Shown: positions 9,615-18,996 of the stretch, one piece after another
Layout of the letters: each line of letters begins with the position of its first letter
How positions within the stretch are numbered: the first letter of the stretch is position 1
From: an uncultured Marinobacter sp.
GTDB taxonomy: Bacteria > Pseudomonadota > Gammaproteobacteria > Pseudomonadales > Oleiphilaceae
Direction: 5' to 3'
DNA: 64,000 nucleotides
Assembly: GCF_947259545.1 (NCBI RefSeq)
Contig: NZ_CAMYMK010000002.1
Coordinates: forward strand, 248,001 to 312,000
The notes under the pieces: generated by a model
What the model saw: the letters and a program-made list of their open reading frames with translations, nothing else
What the model was told of the DNA's origin: nothing
Databases searched by the model: none
Made by a program: the position numbers and the translations under genes

Positions 9615-9804
9615 GCAGCGGTTGGGCCTCTCTTTTCAAAAGACGCTACGAGCACCCGCAAGTGGGTCCAGCCAGCAATCACAGATTGCTGTCGTTCGCC
9701 TGCGCGCGAAGCTTCGCTTCTAAATCGCTTGTCTTACCCATGTGCGCTTCTTTCGGGCCATCCATGGCCCTCAAGACTTTTGAAAAGAGAGGCCCAACCG
9801 CTGC
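9615..9804 (-). repeat. Family A intergenic hairpin, copy A1 (with an 80-nt insertion)
   Basis: Perfect 28-bp inverted arms (9615-9642 and 9777-9804) enclose 134 nt. Read on the minus strand, the first 39 nt of the loop align without gaps with the loop of the copy at 52065, and the last 14 nt also match. About 80 extra nt lie between them. The insertion holds its own small hairpin AGCAATC/GATTGCT. It lies between the convergent pnp and hydrolase genes. Short reading frames through it are by-products of the repeat. Confidence 0.8.
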
Positions 9805-9814
9805 CCGTACCTTG

Positions 9815-10684
9815 TCAATGCCTGCTCATAAACCCTAGTACAGATTCTTTATAAGCCGGGATCACGAACGTCGCCGCATGGGGCGTATCGATGGGAAGAA
9901 ACTGTTTGGGCTCATTCGCCGCCTCATACAACGCCTCTCCATGATGAAATGGGATAATCCCGTCTCGCTGGCTGTGAATCACCATCACCGGCACCGGACT
10001 GATGCGTCCGATATGGTCCACGCCTTCGTACTCGTCGGTAATGGTCCAGCTCAGCGGAATCTGGAACGGCCAGGTCAGCCAGAAGCTGCCGAGCTTTTCC
10101 CGGGCAATGCCGCGGAAGCCGGAGAAGGTGCCATCGAGGATGACGCCATCGATAGGCGGTTGTTCCTGCCGTTGCACCCATTCGCTGGCGAGCGCGATGC
10201 CAAGGGCGCCGCCCAGGCTTTGGCCCAGGAGGTAGAGCGGGCGATTGTCTGTTTGCGGTTGTTCCATCAGCCAGCGCAGGCCGGTTTCGCTGTCGTGCAG
10301 GGTGCCTTCTATGTCGGGGGCGCCAGTTGAGCGGCCGTAGCCGCGGTAGTCGATGAGGAATACGTTGTAGCCTTTCTCGGGCAGCCAGGCGACGTTCATC
10401 AGGTGGCTGCTGATGTTCTGGGCGTTGCCATGCAGGAAGTAAATCGTGCCTTTTGCGGCGCTCTCAGGGGCTGCTGAGGGCAGCCACCAGCCATGGAGTG
10501 TTTCACCGTCGGCGGTGTCCAGGAACACGTCGTCGTATTCCAGGTTGAGCCGGTCCGGGGTGATGTAGGTGACCTTGTCTGGATAGAAGAACACGCTGCT
10601 GCAACCGGATTGCAGCAGCAGAGTCAGGGCCAGGCCGGTGCTGGCGAAAGCCCTCAGAAGTAGGCGTGAAGTCCCAGTTGCCAT
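9815..10684 (-). CDS. Lipoprotein alpha/beta hydrolase (Bem46/YfhR-like)
   Basis: A serine hydrolase of unknown substrate, predicted to be a lipoprotein. The 289-residue product starts with a signal sequence ending in a lipobox (LLLQSGC, Cys28). The alpha/beta-hydrolase core shows HGNAQN near 85-90, IDYRGYGRSTG at 111-121, nucleophile Ser156 in GQSLGG, Asp241 in SQRDGIIP and His269 in DTPHAA, a complete catalytic triad. It resembles the Bem46/YfhR group. The first 31 nt overlap the end of the upstream DUF4105 gene, so the two are probably translationally coupled and may work together in the envelope. Confidence 0.82.
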   Translation of the reverse strand: MATGTSRLLLRAFASTGLALTLLLQSGCSSVFFYPDKVTYITPDRLNLEYDDVFLDTADGETLHGWWLPSAAPESAAKGTIYFLHGNAQNISSHLMNVAWLPEKGYNVFLIDYRGYGRSTGAPDIEGTLHDSETGLRWLMEQPQTDNRPLYLLGQSLGGALGIALASEWVQRQEQPPIDGVILDGTFSGFRGIAREKLGSFWLTWPFQIPLSWTITDEYEGVDHIGRISPVPVMVIHSQRDGIIPFHHGEALYEAANEPKQFLPIDTPHAATFVIPAYKESVLGFMSRH

Positions 10685-12519
10685 GTGGTGCGGTACCTGT
10701 CGTAGTGGTCTTCGCGGCTGAACTCTCCGAACAGGCTGAAGTCCCGTCCGAGATGCCAGCCGGCCCTGGTATAGAGTTGATCCTGACGGTGTTGGCTGCC
10801 GACAATCCAGGCTTTGGTTTTGACCCCTGCTATCAGGCTGAGGCGATTGTTCTGGTGCAGCAGCCCAAGGTCGGCTCCCGGGGCGGCGTCATAGCCCTTG
10901 CTCAGGTCGTCATCGATTTCCAGATCGGCGGTGACCAGTGCAAAGGCCTGTATATTAGCGCCAAGGATCCAGCTGCCACCGGCGCCGCCTTCCAGGTAGG
11001 GTGTGAATACCCGGTCGTTTTCGGTGTCGGTACGGCGTCCGCCGAAGCCGACTTGCCAGGACAATGGCGAGAAGAACTGATTGCGGGGGGACAGCGAGCG
11101 GATTTCCACGCCAGTGAGCTGTTCCAGCTGCAGCTCATCGTTATCAGTGTAATAACGGGCATCCAGTCTCAGGAACTGCAACTGGGCGCCACCCCGGTAC
11201 CCGGCGGGTGGGTCGAGTACATCGTGGTAAGCCGGGCGCAGGGTCAGTTGGCTGAAATTGCGATCCCCCAGGCGACCACCGGCCAGGCTGAAGCGGAAGG
11301 TGTCGTGGCCCTGGTCGTCCCGTACTTCCGGTTCGGGAGGCTTTTCCGGGGCGGATACATCGCGTATCTGGCTGCGAGTCCTGAGCAGGTCGTGTGACAG
11401 CGGCGCCGCGTGCTCACGAGGCCAGGCTTCGGCTTCACTCTGGTAGCGCACATAATCGTAAGTTGCATCCAGCAGGTGGGCTCGCTCCCGGTCGGGCAGT
11501 TGGTTGACCTCTCCGGAATCCACAGCAACGTAGCCGTTGGCAATGGCTGCCGCCAGTACCTGGTGATCGGGGGGCAGGGTGTCCAGTGAGTAGGCCACGC
11601 TGGTGGCAGCTGAGGGTCGGTAGATCACTTCTTTGACCAGATCCTTGTCCACCACCCAGCGCACGGTATCCGAGGGAATGGCATGGGTGCTGACTTCATC
11701 GAGCAGGTCAGTTCCCGGCCGCGCAACGTCGATCAGGGCCAGCAAACGATAAGCGCAGTTTTCGTCAAAGAAGTAATAGTCGAAGTTGATGTCCTTCAGC
11801 TCCCAGGCGTGGGCGAGCATGGCGTCAACTTCGTCCTGGGTCAGGTTGAGCTGGTATTCCCACAGGTCCCGGTGTTCGATATCGGAATACAGGCGGACCA
11901 TCTCGTAATAGGGTTTGATGGACGTGATTCCGGGGTAGCCACCAAAAATGCCCTTGTAGGCGAACAGGATTTCACTGTCGTGGGCCTCGGCATCGGCGGC
12001 GTAGGAGATGGTGTCGGCCAGCAGCAGATCGGCTTCTTCGTCGTCCTGGGGCGGGTCCAACCGGATAAAGGTGTGACCAAACATGGAGGACGGGCTGTTC
12101 AGGTAGGACGCGGCAAACACCAGGGTGACGGTTTCGGTGTTCAGAGTGTCCTTCCATTCATCGTATCCGGGACAGTTGATCTCGTTGCGCGGCAGGTTCA
12201 GTTGCTGTCTCAGCCAGCGGTCCCTGGCGGGGAAGCGGCAACGGGCGTGTTCATCGCCTTCGCCGGATTCGGTGATGGCTTCCAGAGTGGCCTGTAATTC
12301 GGCCTGGGGGGAGTGCTTGCCGTTTTCGCTGAGGAAAAAGGCATCATCGTCGGCCTGACTGGTATAGCCGTCGGAATACTGGTTGGGCTGATAGTGCATC
12401 AGGGTCAGCCAGTCGGGATGTTCGTGCAGCTTTCCTGGGTCAGGTAGAGGTGTGGCGAATGTGTGGGTGCCTGTTGCCAGCCAGATCAAGGCCAGCCCGT
12501 ACTGGAGCGTAGTGCGCAT
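10654..12519 (-). CDS. DUF4105 / Lnb N-terminal periplasmic domain protein
   Basis: A 621-residue exported protein. A signal peptide (cleavage about residue 22, ATGTHTFA) precedes a DUF4105/Lnb-type domain (about 95-330). That domain contains SPSSMFGHTFIRLDP with His149 and FDENCAYRLL with Cys255, a plausible His/Cys catalytic pair. The C-terminal 220 residues alternate hydrophobic and polar positions and end in Tyr-Phe, like an outer-membrane beta-barrel. The family is named after a Bacteroides lipoprotein N-acyltransferase, but most proteobacterial members are uncharacterised, so function here is unknown. It overlaps the downstream lipoprotein hydrolase by 31 nt. Confidence 0.78.
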   Translation of the reverse strand: MRTTLQYGLALIWLATGTHTFATPLPDPGKLHEHPDWLTLMHYQPNQYSDGYTSQADDDAFFLSENGKHSPQAELQATLEAITESGEGDEHARCRFPARDRWLRQQLNLPRNEINCPGYDEWKDTLNTETVTLVFAASYLNSPSSMFGHTFIRLDPPQDDEEADLLLADTISYAADAEAHDSEILFAYKGIFGGYPGITSIKPYYEMVRLYSDIEHRDLWEYQLNLTQDEVDAMLAHAWELKDINFDYYFFDENCAYRLLALIDVARPGTDLLDEVSTHAIPSDTVRWVVDKDLVKEVIYRPSAATSVAYSLDTLPPDHQVLAAAIANGYVAVDSGEVNQLPDRERAHLLDATYDYVRYQSEAEAWPREHAAPLSHDLLRTRSQIRDVSAPEKPPEPEVRDDQGHDTFRFSLAGGRLGDRNFSQLTLRPAYHDVLDPPAGYRGGAQLQFLRLDARYYTDNDELQLEQLTGVEIRSLSPRNQFFSPLSWQVGFGGRRTDTENDRVFTPYLEGGAGGSWILGANIQAFALVTADLEIDDDLSKGYDAAPGADLGLLHQNNRLSLIAGVKTKAWIVGSQHRQDQLYTRAGWHLGRDFSLFGEFSREDHYDRYRTTWQLGLHAYF

Positions 12520-12606
12520 GAATTGTCAGTAAAGTCCGGGTTGGTCGGATGTCGTGTAACGGGAGTGCGCCGTCCCTGGCGCAGTGGGTCCCTTGATGTG
12601 CAAAGA

Positions 12607-13071
12607 TCAGGCAGCTACGTACTTGCTGAGCGCCTCATCCTTTTCCAGCAGCGCTACGATCGCGTCAACCGCTTCACCAGAGGTGGTTTCAGAAGTCGGG
12701 AAAATGGTTGCAAAGTTTTCCTGAAGGATCTGGCGGAATGAGTCGCGGTCGGCTTCTTCCACGCCCAGAAGAACGGCCATGGTGTCGAGATTTTCACCGG
12801 AACCCCGGGACATGTCACGGGCAACCTTGTCGATGTTGCTGTCCATGTACATGGCCATGGATTGCACCGATTGGTTCGTCTGACAACCGAGTGTACCGGT
12901 GGTCATACCAAAGGTCTGGTTACCAAACGTGCCGTTGGTGGTGGCAGCCAGAACGTGAGGGGCAATGCCGGACTGGCCCTTCCAGATCATGGCACCGACG
13001 CCGCAACCAGGCTGAGCAAAAGCCATGGATGACGCGCCCAGAAGAATTGCACCTGCAATCAGTTTTTTCAT
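12607..13071 (-). CDS. DUF3015 family exported protein
   Basis: A small exported protein of unknown function. I start at the ATG at 13071, preceded by AAGGAG, which gives 154 residues; a longer frame upstream has no ribosome-binding site. The signal peptide (MKKLIAGAILLGASSMAFA) is followed by QPGCGVGAMIWKGQSG and a typical DUF3015 body with two cysteines (in PGCG and LGCQT) that could form a disulfide. DUF3015 proteins are common in Pseudomonas and relatives. It is upstream of, and on the same strand as, the DUF4105 gene (87 bp gap). Confidence 0.82.
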   Translation of the reverse strand: MKKLIAGAILLGASSMAFAQPGCGVGAMIWKGQSGIAPHVLAATTNGTFGNQTFGMTTGTLGCQTNQSVQSMAMYMDSNIDKVARDMSRGSGENLDTMAVLLGVEEADRDSFRQILQENFATIFPTSETTSGEAVDAIVALLEKDEALSKYVAA

Positions 13072-13319
13072 TATCCACTCCTTGTTGTGGTCTAGCTCTC
13101 GTCGCTTTCCGTGGATGGCCACCGCTGATGGCGTGCCCACGGTAACGGCCCTGACTGATTTCCCGTAGAGCCAGGTTGACCGTTCCGTTGAGTATAGTCC
13201 AATTCCATGGAAAACAAGTCTACAGCGATGTGAGTTATTGATTTGTCCCGCAAAGAGAAAAAATGTGATCACGTGTTCATATTCCAAAAAGAGATATATA
13301 GAATAAGAAAGTATCTATA

Positions 13320-13348
13320 TTGTTATATGTGGGTTCTTTGGGTATAGT
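13320..13348 (+). promoter_or_regulatory. Predicted sigma70 promoter of the small lipoprotein gene
   Basis: TTGTTA (13320-13325) and TATAGT (13343-13348) are 17 bp apart in an AT-rich stretch, 46 bp before the GTG start at 13394. The remainder of the 322-bp gap (13072-13393) is non-coding and also holds the divergent DUF3015 promoter region. Confidence 0.6.
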
Positions 13349-13393
13349 GCGCGCGGCCATGAAGGCTTACACACAACACAAGGAGATCATTCT

Positions 13394-13828
13394 GTGAAAA
13401 AAGCACTTATCGCATCCAGCCTGCTGCTGGCCGGCGCAATGACCGGCTGCTCCTCCCTCAACGTCAGCTCCAGCCCGGTTCCTCTAAACGGTTCCGTGTC
13501 GACCGATATCAAGGCCGATATCGACGTTGGCGAGAAAATTACCGGCCAGTCTTCCGCCACCAAGGTTCTGTTCTTCACCATGAGTGATGACAACGAGTTT
13601 GCGGATGGAATGGAATACGGTAACGGTGGCGGCAGCGCCTTTGGTCTGGGCGGTCTGGACCCGGTATCGGCTGTCAAGTCAGCGGCTGCCTACAATGCCA
13701 TTTCGGCATCCGGAGCTGACGTCATTGTCGCTCCCCGCTACACGGTCAAGAAGAACGACTATGTGGTGTACGGCACCATTGACGTCACTGTCGAAGGTTA
13801 TAAGGGCACCATCAAGAGCGTGAAATAA
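13394..13828 (+). CDS. Small lipoprotein, function unknown (possibly TRL-like)
   Basis: A 144-residue lipoprotein. The GTG start at 13394 follows AAGGAG. The signal peptide ends in LAGAMTGC (Cys19), followed by SS, so outer-membrane sorting is likely. The body has a glycine-rich centre (YGNGGGSAFGLGGLD) and a C-terminal DVIVAPRYTVKKNDYVVYG segment ending in a short beta hairpin. The ADVIVAPRY and TVEGYKG pattern recalls TRL-like lipoproteins, but I am not certain of the family. A strong-looking promoter and terminator make it an independent unit. Confidence 0.7.
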   Translation: MKKALIASSLLLAGAMTGCSSLNVSSSPVPLNGSVSTDIKADIDVGEKITGQSSATKVLFFTMSDDNEFADGMEYGNGGGSAFGLGGLDPVSAVKSAAAYNAISASGADVIVAPRYTVKKNDYVVYGTIDVTVEGYKGTIKSVK

Positions 13829-13867
13829 GCAGGAGTGCGAAATAAGCACTGCTTTGATCGCTTGATA

Positions 13868-13907
13868 CAGAAAAGCCGGAGTGTGTGGTCACGCTCCGGC
13901 TTTTCTG
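13868..13907. terminator. Bidirectional terminator between lipoprotein gene and livF
   Basis: A perfect 14-bp stem CAGAAAAGCCGGAG (13868-13881) / CTCCGGCTTTTCTG (13894-13907). It has A-rich and T-rich flanks, so it can serve both convergent genes. Confidence 0.85.
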
Positions 13908-13923
13908 GTTTCAGGGGCGGCGA

Positions 13924-14625
13924 CTAACCACCAAGGTAGGCGTTCTGCACATCCGGGTTGGCCAACAGATTCTTCCCTGTGTCGTGTAGTCGGATCTTGC
14001 CGGTTTCCAGCACATACCCCCGGTCGGCCAGGTTCAGGGCCTGGTGGGCGTTCTGCTCAACCAGAAATACGGTGATTCCTTCCTCCCGCAAGTGCCCGAT
14101 GATCTCGAAGATCTGCTTGATGACCAGGGGTGCCAGCCCCAGGGAGGGTTCGTCCAGAATGATCATGTTGGGCTTGCTCATCAGCGCACGGCCAATTGCC
14201 AGCATCTGTTGCTCCCCGCCGGACATGGTGCCTGCCCGCTGGTGTTCGCGCTCTTTCAATCTCGGGAACAATTCATAGACATGATCCTGGCTTTTGCGGA
14301 TTTCCGCCTTGGTATTGAAGAACCCCCCCATATGGAGGTTTTCCTCTACAGTCAGACCGGAGAATACCCGCCGACCCTCGGGTACGATCGAAATACCCGA
14401 ACGCATGATGGTGGCGGTGGGTTCACGGGTGATATCCCGTCCCTGCAGAATGATCCGGCCAGAGGTGGCCTGGGGATTGCCGCAGACGGTCATCAACAGG
14501 GTTGTCTTTCCGGCACCATTGGCACCGATCAGCGAGACAATCTCGCCTTTCTTTACCTCGACGGACACCCCGTGCAGCGCTTCGATCTTGCCGTAATGGG
14601 TGTGGACATCTTCTAGTACTAGCAT
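13924..14625 (-). CDS. livF: Branched-chain amino acid ABC transporter ATPase LivF
   Basis: One of two cytoplasmic ATPases that power branched-chain amino acid uptake. The 233-residue protein has Walker A GANGAGKT at 34-41, the LivF-typical PEGRRVF segment after the Q-loop, signature MSGGEQQ, Walker B MIILDEPSLGLAP and switch His in LVEQNA context. The ATG follows GAGGAAA and lies 9 bp after livG. It is the last gene of livK-H-M-G-F. Confidence 0.95.
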   Translation of the reverse strand: MLVLEDVHTHYGKIEALHGVSVEVKKGEIVSLIGANGAGKTTLLMTVCGNPQATSGRIILQGRDITREPTATIMRSGISIVPEGRRVFSGLTVEENLHMGGFFNTKAEIRKSQDHVYELFPRLKEREHQRAGTMSGGEQQMLAIGRALMSKPNMIILDEPSLGLAPLVIKQIFEIIGHLREEGITVFLVEQNAHQALNLADRGYVLETGKIRLHDTGKNLLANPDVQNAYLGG

Positions 14626-14634
14626 GGAATTTCC

Positions 14635-15390
14635 TCAGGCCTCACCCAGGTAGGCTTTGATGACGTCGTCGTTGTTACGGATTTCGTCCGGTGTACCACT
14701 GGCCAGGGGGCGGCCCTGGTTAATGACGTTGATGCGGTCGGAAATATCCATCACCAGACTCATGTCATGTTCAATGAGTACGACGGAGACGTTGTAGTCT
14801 TCCTTGAGGCTGACAATCAGCTGGTTCAGATCCCGGGTTTCCGCCGGGTTCAGACCGGCCGCGGGTTCGTCCAGCATCAACAGCTTGGGTTCGGTAACCA
14901 TGCAGCGCGCAATCTCCAGCCGTCGCTGCTGCCCATAGGCCAGGTTGCCGGCGTCCCGGTTGGCGAGATCCAGCAGGCCCACCCGGTCCAGCCAATAACT
15001 GGCGCGATCCAGCGATTTCTGTTCCCGCTCCCGGTAGCTTGGCGTTTTCAGCAAGCCAGAGATCAGGTTGGTGTTCAGGTGGCGGTGCTGGGCGACCAGC
15101 AGGTTCTCCACCACAGTCATCCGATTGAACAGACGAACGTGTTGGAACGTGCGCACCATCCCGAGGCGGGAAATCCGGAAATCCGGTTTGCCCTGAACCT
15201 CGTGTCCCTCGAACAGGATTTTGCCACTGGTGGGTTTGTAGAAACCGCTCATACAGTTGAAGACGGTGGTTTTACCTGCGCCGTTAGGGCCGATAATGGA
15301 TACGATTTCGTGTTCCTGAACGTCCAGGGAAACCTGATCAACCGCCAGGAGCCCGCCAAAGCGCATGGACAGATTCTGTACTTCAAGCAT
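14635..15390 (-). CDS. livG: Branched-chain amino acid ABC transporter ATPase LivG
   Basis: The second cytoplasmic ATPase of the Liv importer. The 251-residue protein shows Walker A GPNGAGKT at 34-41, the LivG-specific long insertion with VRTFQHVRLFNRMTVVENL, signature LAYGQQRRLEIAR and Walker B LLMLDEPAAGLNP. AGGAG precedes the ATG and lies at the end of livM, only 6 bp away, so the genes are tightly linked. Confidence 0.95.
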   Translation of the reverse strand: MLEVQNLSMRFGGLLAVDQVSLDVQEHEIVSIIGPNGAGKTTVFNCMSGFYKPTSGKILFEGHEVQGKPDFRISRLGMVRTFQHVRLFNRMTVVENLLVAQHRHLNTNLISGLLKTPSYREREQKSLDRASYWLDRVGLLDLANRDAGNLAYGQQRRLEIARCMVTEPKLLMLDEPAAGLNPAETRDLNQLIVSLKEDYNVSVVLIEHDMSLVMDISDRINVINQGRPLASGTPDEIRNNDDVIKAYLGEA

Positions 15391-15396
15391 CGTCCG

Positions 15397-16668
15397 TTAC
15401 TCCTGTTTTTCCAGTTCGATATGGATGCGGCGCATGGGCATCAGTCCCTGCGGGCGCCAGACCATCATCAGTACCATGGCGGCACCGAAGATCAGCATCC
15501 GGTATTCGGAAAACTCCCGGGCCAGTTCCGGCAGAATGGTGACCGCAATGGCGGCGAGGATAACGCCGAGCTGCGAGCCCATGCCTCCGAGAACCACAAT
15601 GGCCAGGACAATGGCGGATTCCAGGAAGACGAACGATTCCGGGCTGATAAAGCCCTGTTTGGAAGCAAACACAGTACCGGCGAAGCCGGCAAAGAACGCG
15701 CCTATAGTGAACGCTGACAGTTTCACCGACGTGCGGCTCAGCCCCAGCGAGCGGGCAGCGATCTCATCCTCGCGCAGCGCTTCCCAGGCGCGACCCACCG
15801 GCATGCGCATCAGGCGCCGGATCACCAGTGCGGTGAAGACAGCGAGAACCAGGGCGATCAGGTACAGGAAGATGATCTTGTGTTCGCTGCTGTAAGCGAT
15901 GCCAAAGGTCTCGTGGAAGGAGGTGTTGCCTTCCTCCTTGACGCGCCGCCCAAACTCCATTCCAAACAGCGTGGGATCGGGAATACCGCCGATGCCGTTG
16001 GGGCCGCCGGTGAGGCTGGTCATGTTATTCAGCAGGATACGGATAATCTCACCGAATCCGAGGGTCACAATCGCCAGGTAATCGCCCCGGAGTCGGAGTA
16101 CCGGGAACCCCAGTACCAGTCCAAACAGGGCGGCCAGCAGTGCGCCAATGGGAAGCGCGAACCAGAAGGAGACGCCGTAATACTGGGAGAGCAGCGCAAA
16201 GGTATACGCGCCGACGGCATAGAAGGCGACGTAGCCCAGATCCAGCAGCCCCGCGAGCCCCACCACCACGTTGAGGCCCAGGGCCAGCATGATGTAGATC
16301 AGCACCAGGGTGGCCAGATCGACCGACCCCCGGGAAACAAAGAATGGCCAGAATAACGCCCCAATGATAATCAGGGTCAGGATGGTGGATTCCAGCTTCA
16401 GCCGTTTGCTCTGCTCCATGGGCTGGCGGTTGGCCAGAGGGTTCAGTGCCGGGGCTTTGCCGAGCAACGCCATGATGTTGTCGCGGAACAGCTGGAACAG
16501 GAAGACAACCACCGCAGCCAACAGCACCGAAATAACGGTCTGGGTCGTGGCACCTTCCAGGATGATATCCGTTCCCGAGGAGACCAGGTTAAAGCCAAGT
16601 ATCGGATACGCCACGATCAACGTGACTATGGCGCAGAACAGCGCGTGTTTCAGGTTGTGTGCAGCCAT
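15397..16668 (-). CDS. livM: Branched-chain amino acid ABC transporter permease LivM
   Basis: An inner-membrane permease of the Liv importer. It has 423 residues, with an N-terminal extension carrying extra hydrophobic segments as in proteobacterial LivM. The core helices include [28 protein letters not shown] and [20 protein letters not shown], and the cytoplasmic [18 protein letters not shown] motif contacts the ATPases. Its start codon overlaps the livH stop (TGATG). Confidence 0.95.
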   Translation of the reverse strand: MAAHNLKHALFCAIVTLIVAYPILGFNLVSSGTDIILEGATTQTVISVLLAAVVVFLFQLFRDNIMALLGKAPALNPLANRQPMEQSKRLKLESTILTLIIIGALFWPFFVSRGSVDLATLVLIYIMLALGLNVVVGLAGLLDLGYVAFYAVGAYTFALLSQYYGVSFWFALPIGALLAALFGLVLGFPVLRLRGDYLAIVTLGFGEIIRILLNNMTSLTGGPNGIGGIPDPTLFGMEFGRRVKEEGNTSFHETFGIAYSSEHKIIFLYLIALVLAVFTALVIRRLMRMPVGRAWEALREDEIAARSLGLSRTSVKLSAFTIGAFFAGFAGTVFASKQGFISPESFVFLESAIVLAIVVLGGMGSQLGVILAAIAVTILPELAREFSEYRMLIFGAAMVLMMVWRPQGLMPMRRIHIELEKQE

Positions 16669-17591
16669 CAGATCTTTTCCACCTCCGGTTTGCCAAGGAG
16701 CCCGGTAGGCTTGAAGAGAAGAATGAGTATCAACAGGCCGAATGACACCACGTCCTTGTACTCCCCGCTGAGATATCCGGAAGTCATGCTCTCGGCGACG
16801 CCGAGGATGAGGCCGCCCAGCATTGCGCCGGGGATGCTGCCGATGCCCCCAAGCACCGCTGCTGTAAAAGCTTTCAACCCGGCAATAAATCCGAATAGCG
16901 GGTCGATGGAACCGTAGTACATGCCCAGCAGCAGGCCGGCGACCGCTGCCAGTGCGGCGCCAATGACGAAGGTGGCCGAGATGATGCGGTTGGTATCGAT
17001 GCCCAGCAGGCTGGCCATCCCCAGGTCCTGGGAAACGGCGCGGCAGGCACGGCCGATACGTGACCGGGATATAAACAGGGACAGCAGGGACATACAGATT
17101 AGCGTAGTGGCGAAGATCGTGATCTGCATGTAGGAAATCGACGTCTGGAATGAGTCCTCGCTGCCAAAGCGGAAACCACCTTCAATCAATGCGGGAAAAC
17201 CAATGTTGCGGGAGCCCTGAGCCAGGTGAACGTAGTTCTGCAGGAAAATGGACATGCCGATGGCAGAGATCAGCGGGATCAGCCGGTGGCGGCCACGAAC
17301 CGGCCGATAGGCGACCCGCTCCACAGCCCAACCCATGCTGCTGGAGACAATCATGGCGCAGACAAGGGCTACGATGAGTATCAGCGGAAGCCAGGCGATA
17401 CCAAGGGCGGCAAGCCCGGTGATGGCAATCAGCGCGGTGTAGGCGCCGATCATGTAAATCTCACCATGGGCAAAGTTGATCATGCCGATGATGCCGTAAA
17501 CCATCGTGTAGCCGATGGCGATCAGGGCATAGGTGCTCCCGATCGTCAGCCCGTTAATGAGCTGTTGCAGGAAATAGAGCAGATCTTGCAT
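16668..17591 (-). CDS. livH: Branched-chain amino acid ABC transporter permease LivH
   Basis: The partner permease to LivM. I take ATG 17591 ([15 protein letters not shown]), which matches the E. coli LivH N-terminus and gives 307 residues. An upstream in-frame start would add 14 residues with no family support. Typical segments are [45 protein letters not shown] (the ATPase-contact loop) and [23 protein letters not shown]. Confidence 0.94.
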   Translation of the reverse strand: MQDLLYFLQQLINGLTIGSTYALIAIGYTMVYGIIGMINFAHGEIYMIGAYTALIAITGLAALGIAWLPLILIVALVCAMIVSSSMGWAVERVAYRPVRGRHRLIPLISAIGMSIFLQNYVHLAQGSRNIGFPALIEGGFRFGSEDSFQTSISYMQITIFATTLICMSLLSLFISRSRIGRACRAVSQDLGMASLLGIDTNRIISATFVIGAALAAVAGLLLGMYYGSIDPLFGFIAGLKAFTAAVLGGIGSIPGAMLGGLILGVAESMTSGYLSGEYKDVVSFGLLILILLFKPTGLLGKPEVEKI

Positions 17592-17683
17592 TGTTATGGG
17601 ACTCCGAAAGCCTGCCCCCTCCACTGACCACACCTGACGCTCCGGGGTGCCGTCGCGGGTGCGGGAAGGATCAACAGGAGCCT

Positions 17684-17722
17684 AGAAAAACACCTTCTCC
17701 CGGATCGCGGTGAGAAGGTGCT
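17684..17722 (-). terminator. Terminator-like hairpin between livK and livH
   Basis: On the minus strand GCACCTTCTC pairs with GAGAAGGTG (17712-17720 with 17691-17699), followed by TTTTTC. Within the operon it would end many transcripts after livK and so favour high expression of the binding protein over the membrane parts. Confidence 0.7.
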
Positions 17723-17753
17723 CTCATTATTACCGTTTTTTAACGATTTCGGC

Positions 17754-18866
17754 TCAGTTTACCGGAGTTTTGCTGCCATCTGAATGCCATTCATACACAA
17801 CGAATTCAAAGGACTTCATGTCACCCTTTTCATCGTACTCAACGGTACCGATGGGGGTGTCGAATGAGCCATTACGCAGTGCTTCGGCGACATCAAACGG
17901 ATCTGTCGAGCCCGCTTGCTCAATACCCTCGGCAATAAGCTGAACGGCAGTGTAGGAAGTCAGCACGAATGGGCCGGAGGGGTCCTCGCCTTTTTCCTCG
18001 AAGGCTTTAACCAATTCCTGGTTTTGTTCCTGTTGGTCGAAGCTGGGAGGAAGTGTCACCAGAAGGCCTTCAGCGGCGTCACCGGCGATGGTGTTGATGT
18101 CCTTGTTGCCAACACCCTCTGGACCCATGAAGACGGTGTCCAGGTCAGCCTGCTCGGCCTGGCGCAGGATCAGCCCCAGCTCCGGGTGGTAGCCGCCGTA
18201 ATAGACATAGTCAACATCCGCCTGCCTGAGCTTGGTAATCAGGGACGAGAAGTCCTTGGCGCCGGCGGTAATGCCTTCGAACATGGCAATTTCAACACCG
18301 GCATTTTTCAGGGTGTCGCGGACGGCTGTGGCAATGCCTTCACCATACTGCTGCTTGTCGTGGACAATTGCGACGCGCTCAGGGTTGAGGCTGGCGAGGT
18401 ATTCCGCGGCAACAGGGCCCTGCATGCTGTCCAGGCCGATGGTGCGGAATACCAGTTCGTATCCGCGCTCGGTGATGGCCGGGCTGGTGGAAGCCGGGGT
18501 CACCATGAGGATGCCTTCGTCCTCGTAGATGTCAGATGCCGGCTGGGTAGAGCTGGAACACAGGTGGCCAACCACAAAGCGAACGCCATCGTTCACCAGG
18601 CGGTTTGCCACGGTGACAGCCTGTTTGGGGTCGCAGACGTCATCCACCTCTACGGCTTCCAGCATTTCTCCGTTGACGCCGCCATCGGCATTGATGCGTT
18701 CAATTGCCATGCGGGCACCGGAGAACTGCATGTCACCATACTGTGCAACGGGGCCTGTCATCGGGCCGGCAATGCCGATTTTGATTTCAGCGGCGGCATG
18801 ACCTGCGCCCATCAGGGCAATGGAAGCGCTAACAGCGGTTACGAGTTTCTTTACTGAAGTTCTCAT
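17754..18866 (-). CDS. livK: Branched-chain amino acid periplasmic binding protein
   Basis: Periplasmic receptor that delivers Leu/Ile/Val (possibly other amino acids) to LivHMGF. The 370-residue precursor has a signal peptide (MRTSVKKLVTAVSASIALMG, cleavage near AAA/EIKIG). A two-lobed type I periplasmic fold follows, with GPMTGPVAQYGDMQFSGARM, CSSSTQPASDIYEDEGILM and the VYYGGYHPELG segment. A Cys pair in DDVCDPKQ and HLCSSS is typical of LivJ/LivK. It is first in the liv operon, followed by a terminator-like hairpin. Confidence 0.93.
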   Translation of the reverse strand: MRTSVKKLVTAVSASIALMGAGHAAAEIKIGIAGPMTGPVAQYGDMQFSGARMAIERINADGGVNGEMLEAVEVDDVCDPKQAVTVANRLVNDGVRFVVGHLCSSSTQPASDIYEDEGILMVTPASTSPAITERGYELVFRTIGLDSMQGPVAAEYLASLNPERVAIVHDKQQYGEGIATAVRDTLKNAGVEIAMFEGITAGAKDFSSLITKLRQADVDYVYYGGYHPELGLILRQAEQADLDTVFMGPEGVGNKDINTIAGDAAEGLLVTLPPSFDQQEQNQELVKAFEEKGEDPSGPFVLTSYTAVQLIAEGIEQAGSTDPFDVAEALRNGSFDTPIGTVEYDEKGDMKSFEFVVYEWHSDGSKTPVN

Positions 18867-18996
18867 TGGGTCAGTCCTGTCGTGTTCCGGGTTATTCTTA
18901 TGTTCTCAGATAGTTAAACAAACACCACGCCCTGCAACTTGTCAAGCTGATCGGGCCAGTCTTTGCTCGACCGCAAAGATTGTGCCTTGTCCGACC

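Noticed and set aside
9552..9854. Short plus-strand reading frames downstream of pnp
   Set aside because: They run through the terminator and the family A inverted repeat; no ribosome-binding site or conserved protein.
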